From Allotamlana fucoidanivorans (lineage in GTDB: Bacteria; Bacteroidota; Bacteroidia; Flavobacteriales; Flavobacteriaceae): 64,000 nucleotides of DNA. The stretch spans positions 434,001 to 498,000 of the forward strand of contig NZ_CP074074.1 in assembly GCF_045788535.1 (NCBI RefSeq), given 5' to 3'. Below are positions 1 through 10,300 of this stretch, in pieces; positions within the stretch are counted from its first letter, which is position 1; every line of letters begins with the position of its first letter. Made by a program: the position numbers and the translations under genes. A model generated the notes under the pieces. The model ran no database searches, was not told the DNA's origin, and worked only from the letters and a program-made list of their open reading frames with translations.

Positions 1-660
1 CAACATGACTTGCCTCTAAATATGAGTATTGAGGATTTAGAACAAGCTAGAAAAAATGAAATAGGCACTAAAACTTGGATGACTGATGCTACCATTAGCA
101 ATGGTAGTTGGTGTTTCACAAATAACTTAGGTGTAAAAACTCCTGAGGATGTGTTACACATGCTCATTGATATAGTTAGCAAAAATGGGGTTTTACTTTT
201 AAATGTTTCTCCTAGAGCCGATGGTATCATCCCTCAAAATCAACAAGATGTCTTGCTTAAAATAGGAGACTGGCTAAAAAAATACGGAGAAGCTATTTAT
301 GCAACGGAAGCTTGGTATACATTTGGTGAAGGACCAACAAAAGAACCACAAGGTCACTTTAAGAATCATAAAGCCTTTATGGAACTTAAGTACAGTAATA
401 AAGATGTGAGGTACACCACTAAAGACTATAGCATTTATGCCATTATTATGGGCCAAGTTGAACCTAATCAACACATAACACTTACTTCGTTTGCAAAGAA
501 TAATATTCATGATATGACCTCCATTGAGCAGGTTGCATTTCTTGGAAGTGATGAAACAATTGAATGGACGCTATCAGAAGAAGAAGGTCTTACGCTTAAA
601 GCACCTTCAAAACCAATAAACGACATGGCCACTGTCATAAAAATTGTAATATCTCAATAA
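1..660 (+). CDS. alpha-L-fucosidase (GH29), C-terminal part
   Basis: Incomplete at the window's left edge: the frame is open from base 1 with no start, and 219 residues are visible. The region holding NGVLLLNVSPRADG and the following IPQ..L..IG.WL.KYGEAIY is the end of the GH29 (beta/alpha)8 barrel, and the last ~110 residues form the usual C-terminal beta-sandwich. GH29 enzymes release alpha-L-fucose from algal fucans or glycans by a retaining mechanism; the catalytic residues lie upstream of the window. It is followed after 4 bases by fucose-oxidation genes, so it probably supplies their substrate. Signal peptide and localisation cannot be judged. The family call is firm; linkage specificity is unknown. 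Confidence 0.9.
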   Translation, partial: QHDLPLNMSIEDLEQARKNEIGTKTWMTDATISNGSWCFTNNLGVKTPEDVLHMLIDIVSKNGVLLLNVSPRADGIIPQNQQDVLLKIGDWLKKYGEAIYATEAWYTFGEGPTKEPQGHFKNHKAFMELKYSNKDVRYTTKDYSIYAIIMGQVEPNQHITLTSFAKNNIHDMTSIEQVAFLGSDETIEWTLSEEEGLTLKAPSKPINDMATVIKIVISQ

Positions 661-664
661 CCAT

Positions 665-1492
665 ATGATAATAGATTCTCATCAACATTTTTGGAACTAT
701 CAACCACAAAAACATAGTTGGATTGATGATGATATGGCCGTTATTAGACGTGATTTTCTGCCAACCGATTTAGAAACGGTCTATAAAGAAAATAATATTC
801 AAGGATGTGTTGCAGTACAAGCCGATCAAACCATTGAAGAAAATGAGTTTCTATTAAACTTAGCAGCCAAACATGACTTTATAAAAGGCATTGTGGGTTG
901 GGTGGATCTAAGAAGTGAAACACTTGATGCGTATTTAGAAAAATACAGTACGGAAAGCAAAATTAAAGGTTTCAGACATGTGATTCAGGGAGAGCCTGAT
1001 CATAATTTCATTTTAAGACCTGATTTTACAAAAGGTATTTCAAAATTGGAGTCCTTAGGATTTACTTATGATATTTTAGTATTTCCGCATCAACTTGGAG
1101 CTGTTTTAGAATTTGTAAAACAATTTCCAAATCAAAAATTTGTCATTGATCATATGGCAAAACCTTATATAAAAGATGGGTATTTTGATGGTTGGGCTGT
1201 TTTGATGAAGGAAATTGCTAAACATGAAAATGTATATTGCAAAGTTTCTGGAATGATTACAGAAGCCGATTTTAAAACATGGCAACCAGAAGAAATTCAC
1301 CCTTATATGGAACTTGTGTTTGATGCTTTTGGCACGCAACGCGTGATGTATGGTTCAGATTGGCCGGTTTGTTTAGTAGCAGGAAACTATCGCAAGGTAA
1401 AGCATTTAGTAACATCATTTATTTCAAATTTATCAGGAAATGAACAAAAAGGCATTATGGGAGATAATGCCATCAAATTTTATAATCTATAG
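665..1492 (+). CDS. L-fuconolactonase-type amidohydrolase
   Basis: 275-residue TIM-barrel metal-dependent hydrolase of the amidohydrolase_2 family (COG3618). Visible landmarks are the N-terminal DSHQHFW metal-binding motif, VIDHMAKP in the middle and YGSDWPVC near the C-terminus, which carries the conserved Asp. Family members open sugar lactones such as L-fucono-1,5-lactone and L-rhamnono-lactone. Between a fucosidase and an SDR with fucose-dehydrogenase features, hydrolysis of L-fuconolactone to L-fuconate is the likely job, in the cytoplasm since no signal peptide is present. The ATG start lies 4 bases after the previous stop, so the genes are probably co-transcribed. A rhamnonolactonase role is the main alternative. 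Confidence 0.85.
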   Translation: MIIDSHQHFWNYQPQKHSWIDDDMAVIRRDFLPTDLETVYKENNIQGCVAVQADQTIEENEFLLNLAAKHDFIKGIVGWVDLRSETLDAYLEKYSTESKIKGFRHVIQGEPDHNFILRPDFTKGISKLESLGFTYDILVFPHQLGAVLEFVKQFPNQKFVIDHMAKPYIKDGYFDGWAVLMKEIAKHENVYCKVSGMITEADFKTWQPEEIHPYMELVFDAFGTQRVMYGSDWPVCLVAGNYRKVKHLVTSFISNLSGNEQKGIMGDNAIKFYNL

Positions 1493-1504
1493 AAAAAAAT
1501 AATA

Positions 1505-2296
1505 ATGGATTTAGAACTTAAAGGAAAAATAGTTGTAGTAACAGGTGCTGCAGGTATAAAAGGAAGTATAGGAGAAACTATTGTGCAACATTTAGCTAAT
1601 GAAGGTGCTGTTCCTGTATTGGTTGACCGAAACGACAGAGGTTTTGGTTATGCAGATGAATTACAAAAAAGAGGCATAGACAGCATTTTTATTCAAACAG
1701 ATTTAGCAGATTATACACAAATTGAAAAAGCAGCTCGTATCATTGAAGAGAAATATGGGCGCATAGATGCTTTAATTAATAATGTAGGTGTTAATGACGG
1801 TGCAGGACTAGAAGCATCTATGGAAGAGTTTATGTATTCCCTAAAACTGAATATGGTTAGCTTTTTTGCTATGACTAAATTCTGTTTACCGATGATAAAA
1901 AAGGTTAAAGGCAACATTTTAAACATTGGTTCAAAAGTAGCACTTACTGGTCAAGGTGGAACTTCAGGTTATGCAGCATCAAAAGGCGGGGTTCTAGGTT
2001 TAACCAGAGAATGGGCCGTTGATTTAATCAAAGAGGGTATCAGGTCAAATGCCATCATTATAGCAGAAAGCTGGACACCAGCTTATGATAGTTGGATAAA
2101 AACCCTTGAAAATGGCGAAGAAAAATTAAAATCTATTGTCAAAAAAATTCCTTTAGAAAACCGTATGACAACACCTGCAGAAATTGCAGACGCTTGCTTG
2201 TTTACCATTTCAAACAGATCATCACATACCACAGGACAATTTATTACCGTTGATGGAGGTTATGTACATTTAGATAGGTCTTTGTTAACTGAATAA
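1505..2296 (+). CDS. SDR family L-fucose dehydrogenase-like oxidoreductase
   Basis: 263-residue classical short-chain dehydrogenase. It has a glycine-rich nucleotide-binding loop TGAAGIKGSIG at residues 13-23, NNVG at 92-95, and the catalytic set N116, S143, Y156 and K160 (YAASK). The C-terminus ends in the usual TGQFITVDGGY. Enzymes of this group oxidise the anomeric carbon of L-fucose with NAD(P)+ to the lactone used by the neighbouring lactonase; a 2-keto-3-deoxy-fuconate dehydrogenase would look similar. It follows the lactonase by 12 bases. The enzymes for fuconate dehydration and keto-acid cleavage are not in the window and may lie upstream. Fold and family are certain, exact substrate is inferred. 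Confidence 0.82.
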   Translation: MDLELKGKIVVVTGAAGIKGSIGETIVQHLANEGAVPVLVDRNDRGFGYADELQKRGIDSIFIQTDLADYTQIEKAARIIEEKYGRIDALINNVGVNDGAGLEASMEEFMYSLKLNMVSFFAMTKFCLPMIKKVKGNILNIGSKVALTGQGGTSGYAASKGGVLGLTREWAVDLIKEGIRSNAIIIAESWTPAYDSWIKTLENGEEKLKSIVKKIPLENRMTTPAEIADACLFTISNRSSHTTGQFITVDGGYVHLDRSLLTE

Positions 2297-2394
2297 CAAA
2301 TCATTTGTTCTGTTATAAAAACCACAGTTATCATTTTATATATGCAGTCTAGAGTATATTGCATTTCTCAAACCAAAACTAAAACTAAAAACAA

Positions 2395-3723
2395 ATGAGT
2401 AAACAAAAAAGTATACCCGTAGTTAGAAAAGAACTACTCTTTCCTTTTATTATCATTACCTCACTATTTGCTTTGTGGGGAATAGCTAATGATTTAACAA
2501 ATCCCATGGTATCTGCCTTTAAAAAAGTAATGCCAGAATTATCAAACGTACAAGCATCTTTAGTACAGTTTGCGTTTTATTTTGGTTATTTCTTTATGGC
2601 ATTACCAGCTGCTTTATTTATCAGAAAGTATAGTTATAAATCTGGAATTATTTTAGGACTATCGTTATATGCTTTGGGAGCATTTTTGTTTTATCCAGCA
2701 GCAGCCTATGAGGAATTCAACTATTTTTTAATCTCGCTTTGGGTTATTACCTGCGGATTGGCATTTTTAGAAACCACTTCAAACCCTTTAATATTAGCAC
2801 TTGGGGACAGTGAAACGGCAACACAACGCTTGAATTTGGCACAGGCCTTTAACCCTGTAGGCTCGCTTACAGGCATGATTATAGCTCAAGTTTTTGTTAT
2901 TGGAGCTTTACGCTCTGATGACTATACTACTGAAGCCTATAACGCATTAACATCTGATGAATTAGCTGCTATAAGAGAAAATGATTTGGGGGTTATTAGC
3001 GTACCGTATATTGCCTTAGGAGTGTTAGTTTTAATCATAATGGGTGTCATTATTGCTACCAAAATGCCTAAAACCGCAGAGGAAGATAAAATGTCATTGT
3101 CAGAATCCTTTAAAAAATTAAAAAGTAACAAAAATTATATTTTCGGAGTTGTGGCTCAGGCATTTTATGTTGGGGCACAAATTATGTGTTGGACTTACAT
3201 TTTTCAATATGTAGACAATATCAATGAAACTTATGGAACAGATTACACAGCTACCTACTTTAATGTAGCTGCCATGGTATCATTTTTAACAGGTAGATGG
3301 ATTGGAACCGCTTTAATGAAAAAAATTAACCCTTCTAAACTACTAATGTTTTTTGGCATTGGCGGCGTTATTATGTGTACTGGTGCCGTGCTATTATCTG
3401 GATTACCAGGTTTACTATCCTTAGTTGCTATTTCAATATTTATGTCAATTATGTTCCCAACCATTTACGGTATTGCTTTAAAAGACATGGGAGATGAAGC
3501 TAAAATAGGCTCTGCAGGTTTAGTAATGGCTATTGTTGGAGGCGCTTTAATGCCTGTTTTACAAGGAAGTATTTTAGACTGGGGAGGAAGTGGTTTTTCT
3601 GATGTAAAAATATTTGGCTTTATTCCTGAAGTCAATTTTTCTTTTATTCTTCCGTTAATTTGTCTAGGTGTTGTAGCCTTTTATGGTTACACCAGTTATA
3701 ACCGAAATTTAAAAAAATCATGA
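2395..3723 (+). CDS. fucP: L-fucose:H+ symporter FucP
   Basis: 442-residue major facilitator superfamily permease with about twelve hydrophobic segments, of the FucP/FHS sugar-symporter type. Typical features are the N-terminal FPFIIITSLFALWGIAND, a second helix starting QASLVQFAFYFGYF, and the later EARLA-like acidic stretch replaced by ETATQRLNLAQAFNP. It should import L-fucose (possibly also galactose) with protons across the inner membrane. A 98-base gap separates it from the SDR gene, and its stop overlaps the next start by 4 bases (ATGA), so permease and mutarotase are translationally coupled. The genomic context strongly favours fucose as substrate. Confidence 0.9.
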   Translation: MSKQKSIPVVRKELLFPFIIITSLFALWGIANDLTNPMVSAFKKVMPELSNVQASLVQFAFYFGYFFMALPAALFIRKYSYKSGIILGLSLYALGAFLFYPAAAYEEFNYFLISLWVITCGLAFLETTSNPLILALGDSETATQRLNLAQAFNPVGSLTGMIIAQVFVIGALRSDDYTTEAYNALTSDELAAIRENDLGVISVPYIALGVLVLIIMGVIIATKMPKTAEEDKMSLSESFKKLKSNKNYIFGVVAQAFYVGAQIMCWTYIFQYVDNINETYGTDYTATYFNVAAMVSFLTGRWIGTALMKKINPSKLLMFFGIGGVIMCTGAVLLSGLPGLLSLVAISIFMSIMFPTIYGIALKDMGDEAKIGSAGLVMAIVGGALMPVLQGSILDWGGSGFSDVKIFGFIPEVNFSFILPLICLGVVAFYGYTSYNRNLKKS

Positions 3724-4061
3724 AAACAAAACGATATTGTTACGCCTGTGACTTAAAGGACGATTCTAAATTAATTGCCGAATACAAAGCCTATCACGAC
3801 GAAGGAAAAGCATGGCCAGAAATCACCAAAAGTATTAAAGATGCAGGTATTGTTGACATGCAAATCTATCTAACAGGCAATCGTATGTTTATGATTATGG
3901 AGGTAGATGATACCTTTGATCCCAAGAAAAAAGCAGAAATGGATGCTAACAATGCAAAAGTTCAAGAGTGGGAAAACCTCATGTGGAACTATCAACAAGA
4001 GCTCCCTTGGGCTGAAAATGGTGAAAAATGGATTCCTTTAGAAAGAATCTTTAAACTCTAA
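3720..4061 (+). CDS. L-rhamnose mutarotase family (RhaM/DUF718), probable fucose mutarotase role
   Basis: 113-residue protein of the RhaM/DUF718 dimeric alpha-beta barrel family. The conserved YHDEGKAWPEI segment carries the presumed catalytic His26 and the W32-P-E-I motif, and an FMIMEVDD strand lies in the middle. The family interconverts alpha and beta anomers of 6-deoxyhexoses. Here it is joined to fucP by a 4-base overlap and sits in a fucose cluster, so acting on L-fucose anomers before anomeric oxidation is likely although the family name says rhamnose. It is unrelated to the FucU/RbsD fold usually used for fucose mutarotation. Last gene before a strong terminator. Confidence 0.85.
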   Translation: MKTKRYCYACDLKDDSKLIAEYKAYHDEGKAWPEITKSIKDAGIVDMQIYLTGNRMFMIMEVDDTFDPKKKAEMDANNAKVQEWENLMWNYQQELPWAENGEKWIPLERIFKL

Positions 4062-4089
4062 CAAGGTCAACAACAACTTAGTTATATAA

Positions 4090-4123
4090 AAAAGCATCCA
4101 CTATGTATATATTGGATGCTTTT
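4090..4123 (+). terminator. intrinsic terminator of the fucose operon
   Basis: An 11-bp perfect stem (AAAAGCATCCA with TGGATGCTTTT) encloses a 12-base loop and runs into T-rich sequence. It begins 29 bases after the mutarotase stop and ends the fucose unit before the regulator gene. Confidence 0.85.
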
Positions 4124-4305
4124 ACTTTTAATAATTCTCCTCCAGAGTAAAGTCTCATATTATCTCTATCATAGCAGTCAAATGTAGTTATAAGCCTATC
4201 TCTTCATCTCAAATACTTCATGGTTTTCCACAACAAAAACCATACACCCCTTCTGCTAAGCATTAATTTTACTACCTTAGTAACACTACAAAAAACTAAA
4301 TAACA

Positions 4306-7113
4306 TTGAAACAGCTAACTATTTTTGTTTGGTTCACGTTTTTATGCCTTACTTTACCATTACAGGCACAAGAACATCCTCCCATTAAAATATATCACCC
4401 CAAAGATTATGGTGCAGAGACACAAAACTGGGGCATTTCACAATCAAAAGACAAGTTTATATATGTTGCTAACAACAAAGGCCTTTTGGAGTTCAATGGC
4501 TCCGTTTGGTCACTTTATCCTTCACCTAATGAATCCATTATGCGTTCTGTTAATGTTATTGATGATATCATTTATACTGGCTGCAATAACGAATTTGGCT
4601 TCTGGAAGAAAAATAAATTTAACAAACTTGAATACACATCGCTTTCAAATCAGCTAAATATTAACTTTCATGAAGATGAAGAATTTTGGAATATCATACA
4701 TCTAGATCACCATATTCTATTTCAATCTCTTAAACGCATTTACATAGTTAATAAAAAAAATAACACCTACAACACCATAGAGTCTGATGATATTATTTAC
4801 AAGGTCTTTGTAGTTAACAGTACCATATATTTTCAAAAGACAAAAAATGGCATCTATAAAATTGAAAACGGAAAAGCAATTCTGATTTCTGATGACAAAA
4901 TCATAAAAAACAGCAGATTGGTCAATATTTTTAAAATGGACGAATCACTTCTGGTTCAAACAGAAAACAACGGATTTTACATCCTTAATAACCAAAAACT
5001 ATCTAAATGGGATATTCCCGCAAATAATACCCTTAATAATTATAGTGTTTTTAGAAGCACTCAACTTTCTGATGGTAGTTATATTTTAGGCACTAGGTCA
5101 AGTGGTATACTGCGTATGACTGCCTCTGGAGAAATAGATTACAATATTAATATGATTGACGGGTTAGGAAACAATACCATTCACTGGATTTTTGAAGACC
5201 TTGACAAAAACATATGGCTTGCACTTGAAAATGGCATAAACTGCATCAACATTCATTCCCCATTTAAAATATACAATGATGAGAAAGGCAAATTAGGCAC
5301 CGTATACACATCAAAAATTTTCAAAGACTACTTATATCTTGGCACCAACCAAGGACTGTTCTACAAGCCCTTAAATAAAAATATTGCGTTTAAAGCCGTT
5401 ACTAATATAAATGCCGCTGTATGGAATTTAGTTGAAATTGATGGCTATCTGTTCTGTGGGCATGATGGAGGAACATCAATCATAAACGATGGACAATCAA
5501 AAAAAATAAATGGCACACTACAAGGCACCTGGAACATAAAACCAATAAAAAACAACCCTAATCTACTCATACAAGGTTGCTACAATGGATTAAACATTAT
5601 TGAATTACAAAATGGCCAATGGACTTTTAGAAACAAAATATCGGGCTTTGAGCTGTCTAGTCGGTATTTTGAATTTTATGATAACCACATCTTTGTAAGT
5701 CATGAATACAAAGGGGTTTTCAAACTAAAATTGAACAACGATTTCACACAAGTTGAAACGGTTGAAAAGGTTCCTAACATAGACAAAGAAATCAATTCGA
5801 GCCTGATTACATACAACAACCAATTACTATTTTCTAGCAAAGAAGGCGTTTTTAAATATAATGCAAAGAGCAACCTATTTGAAAAAGACAGTCTTATAAG
5901 TTCATTATTTAATAAAAACACCTTTCTGTCTGGTAAATTAATACACAACAAAGACACTAAAACATTATGGGCTTTTTCTAAAAACACCTTAAACTATTTA
6001 GCGCCAGGAAACTTAAGCTCTGAACCTAAAATTAATACAATTGCTTTCTCAAAACTCTTACCCAAAGGGCTCACTGGATATGAAAACATATCACATATTA
6101 GCAATAAATCCTATCTTATTGGCACCTCTTCTGGTTTTGTCATTTTAGACTTAGATAAGCTAAAGCAAAAACCGTATTATTTAAACCTCAATGAGGTTGT
6201 AGTTCGAAACAACAATTATCAAAGTAGAGTCATTAACAAAAATGAAAATGGCCTTTTTAAAAACACAGAAAATGATATAACTTTTCAATATGGCGTTCCT
6301 CAATTTCAAAAATATCTAGACACCGAGTACCAATATCAATTAAAAGGCAGATACAATAATTGGAGTGAATGGAGCACAAACACCGCTGTGCTTTTTGAAA
6401 ATTTATCGTTTGGGGACTATATCTTTAAGGTAAGAGCTAGAATTGGTAATGAGTTAAGCCAGAATACCATACAGTATAATTTCAAAATAGAGCGCCCATG
6501 GGCACTTAGTAATTTAATGTTAAGTCTCTATGCGCTGGCTTTTATTTTGTTCTCTTTCTTAATGCACACACTTTACAGACGATATTACAAAAAACAAAGA
6601 GAACAATTGCTTAAAAAATCGGCTCGTGAATTAGAATTAAAAGCATTAGAAAACCAGCAACAGCTTATGAAGTTTAGAAACGATAAGTTAAGACAAGATA
6701 TTGATAACAAAAACAGAGAATTAGGAATTTCTACCATGAGCTTAATCAAGAAAAATGAATTTCTTAATACTATAAAACAAGAACTCTTAAACACAAAAGA
6801 CTTAAAAGGCATCAAGCAAGTAATTCGTATCATCGACAGAAATTTAAATAATACTGACGACTGGCATACCTTTGAGGAAGCGTTCAACAATGCTGATAAA
6901 GATTTTCTAAAAAAGATAAAAGCATTGCATCCCAAATTAACCTCTAATGATTTAAGATTATGTGCCTACTTAAGATTAAATCTAACCTCAAAAGAAATAG
7001 CGCCTTTACTCAATATTTCACCAAGAAGTGTTGAAGTAAAACGCTACAGGTTAAGAAAAAAGATGGATTTAGAGCACGAATCGAGTTTAACCGACTACAT
7101 CCTTCAAATTTAA
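4306..7113 (+). CDS. membrane-bound propeller sensor with LuxR-type HTH (laminarin locus regulator)
   Basis: 935 residues. A signal-anchor/signal peptide occupies ~1-21, then a long repeat region of beta-propeller blades (two-component-regulator-propeller type) to ~650, a Y_Y_Y beta-sandwich at ~656-728 (ITFQYGVP...YQYQLKGRYNNWSEW), a transmembrane helix at ~735-757, a coiled coil at ~758-860, and a LuxR/GerE-type helix-turn-helix at ~872-935 (LTSKEIAPLLNISPRSVEVKRYRLRKK). It resembles hybrid two-component sensors but has no kinase or receiver, so periplasmic glucan sensing is probably passed straight to a DNA-binding tail. The start is TTG: an in-frame TAA lies 9 bases upstream and no ATG is available. 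Its position before susC makes it the likely activator. Confidence 0.85.
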   Translation: MKQLTIFVWFTFLCLTLPLQAQEHPPIKIYHPKDYGAETQNWGISQSKDKFIYVANNKGLLEFNGSVWSLYPSPNESIMRSVNVIDDIIYTGCNNEFGFWKKNKFNKLEYTSLSNQLNINFHEDEEFWNIIHLDHHILFQSLKRIYIVNKKNNTYNTIESDDIIYKVFVVNSTIYFQKTKNGIYKIENGKAILISDDKIIKNSRLVNIFKMDESLLVQTENNGFYILNNQKLSKWDIPANNTLNNYSVFRSTQLSDGSYILGTRSSGILRMTASGEIDYNINMIDGLGNNTIHWIFEDLDKNIWLALENGINCINIHSPFKIYNDEKGKLGTVYTSKIFKDYLYLGTNQGLFYKPLNKNIAFKAVTNINAAVWNLVEIDGYLFCGHDGGTSIINDGQSKKINGTLQGTWNIKPIKNNPNLLIQGCYNGLNIIELQNGQWTFRNKISGFELSSRYFEFYDNHIFVSHEYKGVFKLKLNNDFTQVETVEKVPNIDKEINSSLITYNNQLLFSSKEGVFKYNAKSNLFEKDSLISSLFNKNTFLSGKLIHNKDTKTLWAFSKNTLNYLAPGNLSSEPKINTIAFSKLLPKGLTGYENISHISNKSYLIGTSSGFVILDLDKLKQKPYYLNLNEVVVRNNNYQSRVINKNENGLFKNTENDITFQYGVPQFQKYLDTEYQYQLKGRYNNWSEWSTNTAVLFENLSFGDYIFKVRARIGNELSQNTIQYNFKIERPWALSNLMLSLYALAFILFSFLMHTLYRRYYKKQREQLLKKSARELELKALENQQQLMKFRNDKLRQDIDNKNRELGISTMSLIKKNEFLNTIKQELLNTKDLKGIKQVIRIIDRNLNNTDDWHTFEEAFNNADKDFLKKIKALHPKLTSNDLRLCAYLRLNLTSKEIAPLLNISPRSVEVKRYRLRKKMDLEHESSLTDYILQI

Positions 7114-7252
7114 TACCCAAACACAAAACAAAAACACCTATACAATACCACAACATTTACTAAGTAAGTAGCCCTAACACTTAATTACGTGTTTACTAGC
7201 CATCACACCAAAGCCCTTTATTTTATTGGTTTTTTCTTAAAAAATAATACCA

Positions 7253-7277
7253 TTTTTTGCATTGTATGTTTTTTGTA
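7253..7277 (+). promoter_or_regulatory. shared 25-bp motif, copy 1 (upstream of susC)
   Basis: The pattern is T6G, four variable bases, GTATG, T6G, TA: two T6G direct repeats spaced 16 bp start to start. It matches 23 of 25 positions with 25694-25718. It lies 66 bases before the susC start and 35 bases before a TAATTTTA box at 7313-7320. Probable activator site. Confidence 0.6.
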
Positions 7278-7312
7278 GAGGCTGTTTTTACCAAATCAAC
7301 AATTCTGTTTTA

Positions 7313-7320
7313 TAATTTTA
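7313..7320 (+). promoter_or_regulatory. putative -7 box of susC promoter
   Basis: TAATTTTA resembles the Bacteroidota TAnnTTTG -7 element. No TTG-type -33 box is found at the expected spacing, which would fit an activator-dependent promoter. The equivalent box before the gene at 25801 is TAACTTTA. Confidence 0.4.
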
Positions 7321-7343
7321 AACAAAACTAAAACTGACATTTT

Positions 7344-10300
7344 ATGAAACACATGTTAATGAAAATTTTAACCTTATTCTTCATAACATACTCTAGTGCT
7401 CAAGAAATTGGCATCAAGGGAAATGTACAAGATGAGTCTGGATTTCCCATTCCAGGAGCTAATGTTCTTGTAAAGAATACAACAAAAGGTACCACCACAG
7501 ACTTTGATGGTCACTTTATTTTAGATGGGGTTGAAATTGGCTCGACAATTTCAATTAGTTACATAGGATATGTAACTCAAGAAATGATTATTTCAGATAA
7601 TTCTGAATTAACTATTCAATTAAAAGAAGATTTAGCCCAACTGGATGAAGTTGTGGTAATTGGTTATGGCGCACAAAAAAAGAAAGATGTAACTGGTGCC
7701 GTAGCTATTGTTGATTCCAAAACCATTGAAGATTTAAAACCAGTTGACGCGGCACAAGCTTTACAGGGTACTTCTGCTGGTGTAGCCGTTTCTGCTCCTT
7801 CTGGATCACCAGGTGGTGGCTTTAATATTCTTATTAGAGGGGTAAGCTCAAATGGTGATAATGGCCCACTTGTCATTATTGATGGTTATAAAGGTGACCT
7901 TAATACAATTAACCCAAGCGATATTGAAACCTTCTCTATTCTAAAAGATGCACAAGCCGCTATTTATGGTATTGAAGGCGCTAATGGTGTTGTTTTGGTA
8001 ACTACCAAAAGTGGAAAGAAAAACGCTGCCTTAAAACTAAGCTATAACGGATTTACGGGAGTACAACAAACAACTAGAAAATTACCTTATTTAAACGCTA
8101 CAGAGTATGCTTTACTATTAAATGAGAGTCATGCTGTAAACGGCGAACCTTTACCCTACCCAGACGTAAGTGGTTTAGGTGTTGGTATAAACTGGCAAGA
8201 TGAGGTATTTAGAACTTCCCCAATCATGAATCATAACTTAAGTGCTTCTGGTGGTGGTGATAAAAGCACCTATTATGTTGGAGCCTCATACATAGAACAA
8301 CAAGGTATTGTGGCTCCTGAAAAATCAAATTTCCGAAGAGCAAATGTAAAAATTAAGTTAGGTTTTGATATTGGCAAGAAACTTCAATTTACAACCTCAG
8401 CCAACTATTTCAATTCTAACAGGAAAAGCATTGGTGAAAATGCCTTGGGAACACCGTTATTTAATGCCCTTAATTATGCACCTACCTATGCTATAGACCA
8501 AGAAGATACTACAGGATTTTTAGGTAACGAAGTAATCAATCCTTTGTCTCAATTGGCAAACACATATAATGCTTACACAGGAAATGCTATTGAAGGCACA
8601 TTTCAACTTGTTTACAAGCCTATTGAAGGCTTATCATTTACCTCGCGTATTGGTATAAGATCATATAATGACAAAGGAAAAACATTTAATCCTATTGTTG
8701 AATATGGTTCGGGAAAAGTGTTTAATAATCCAAGAAGTACTGTAAATCAATCTCGAAACACAAACAATTCATATACTTGGGAAACCTTTGGTAACTACAA
8801 AAAGACCTTTGGAGAAAACCATAACACCGAATTCACCCTAGGTACCAGTGTTATCAGAGAGTGGGGAGACGGATTAAGTGGTACCGGTTATGATGTCCCC
8901 AATAATTCATGGGATTTTGCTGATATCTCATTAGCTGATGGCCTTAATGAAACTAAAAATGCCGGTTCATTTCTATATGATAGTAGGTTATCTTCCTACT
9001 TTGGAAGAATTCAATATGACTATAAAGGAAAATACCTTATATCTGGAATGGTTCGTAGAGATGGATCTTCAGATTTTGCCCCTGATAACAGAATCGATTA
9101 CTTTTCATCAGTTACAGCTGGATGGAAAATTTCAGATGAAGCCTTTTTAGAAGATTCTAAAACCATAAACTTCCTAAAACTAAGAGGTAGTTACGGTACT
9201 CTAGGTAATAATGTTGGGGCAGACTTATACAGATCGCTTCTAAATGGTGAAGCCACTTATGTTTTGGACGGAAGTATCACAAATGGTAGAGCTGGGGGTA
9301 GAATTCCTAATCCAGATGCTACTTGGGAAACAGCAAAGAAATTTGATGTTGGTTTAGACTTAAATATGTTTGACAACAAACTAACCATTGTAGCTGATTA
9401 TTTTATAGAAGACAGAGCCGATTTACTCATTGAAAACTTTCCAGTTTCTGGTATATTAGGCGGTTTTGCTCCAGGAGCAGGCTTACCAACAGTTAATGCT
9501 GGTACAACCCGAAACACAGGTATAGAACTAGCTGTTGGTTATAAAAGTCAAATTTCTGAAAATGCCTCTTTCGGTATCAATTATAACGTCACTAAAATTG
9601 ATGGTGAAGTACTTGAAGTTAGAGATAACATCCCTTCAAGAGGAGGTAATTTTAGTGTAGGTCAACCTCCCATTTCTATTTTAGAACCTGGTAAACCGGT
9701 TGGTTATTTCTTAGGATATAAAACAAACGGCATCTTTCAAAATGAAGCAGAAGTGCTTAATTCGGCACAAGCGGGTACAGCAGCTCCTGGTGATATACGG
9801 TTTGTTGACATGAATAATGATGGGGAAATCACAGATGCTGATAGAACCTATTTAGGAAAACCCCAAGCAGATTATATTATGGGGCTTAATTTAAGTTTTA
9901 ATTACAAAAACTGGGATTTTTCAACCTACATGTATGCTGAACTTAACAAAGAAACGGTTAGAAACTATGAGCGTGACCAAACCAATGTTAACCGATTAAA
10001 ACTCTATTTAAACAGATGGACGGGAGAAGGTACTAGCAATACAGTTCCAAGGGTAACAAACGGGGCTACAACCAATAGATTGTTTTCAGACTTTTTTGTT
10101 GAAGACTCTTCATTCTTACGAATTCAAAATGTTCAATTAGGATATTCTTTAGCTCCCGATGTTATTGAAAAATTGGGGATGCATAAATTTAGAATTTATG
10201 CCTTAGTAAATAACCCTTTCACCTTTACTAAATACAATGGTTATGACCCTGCAGCCACAAATGGTGCTGCTATTGGAGGAGGTATTGATTATGGTTTTTA

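Noticed and set aside
4325..4657. 110-codon frame within the start of the regulator gene
   Set aside because: Out of frame with the signal peptide and propeller; no independent promoter or domain.
6585..6935. 116-codon open frame antisense to the regulator's coiled coil
   Set aside because: Phe/Ser/Leu-rich shadow of a Lys/Glu-rich coiled coil; no start signals or family features.
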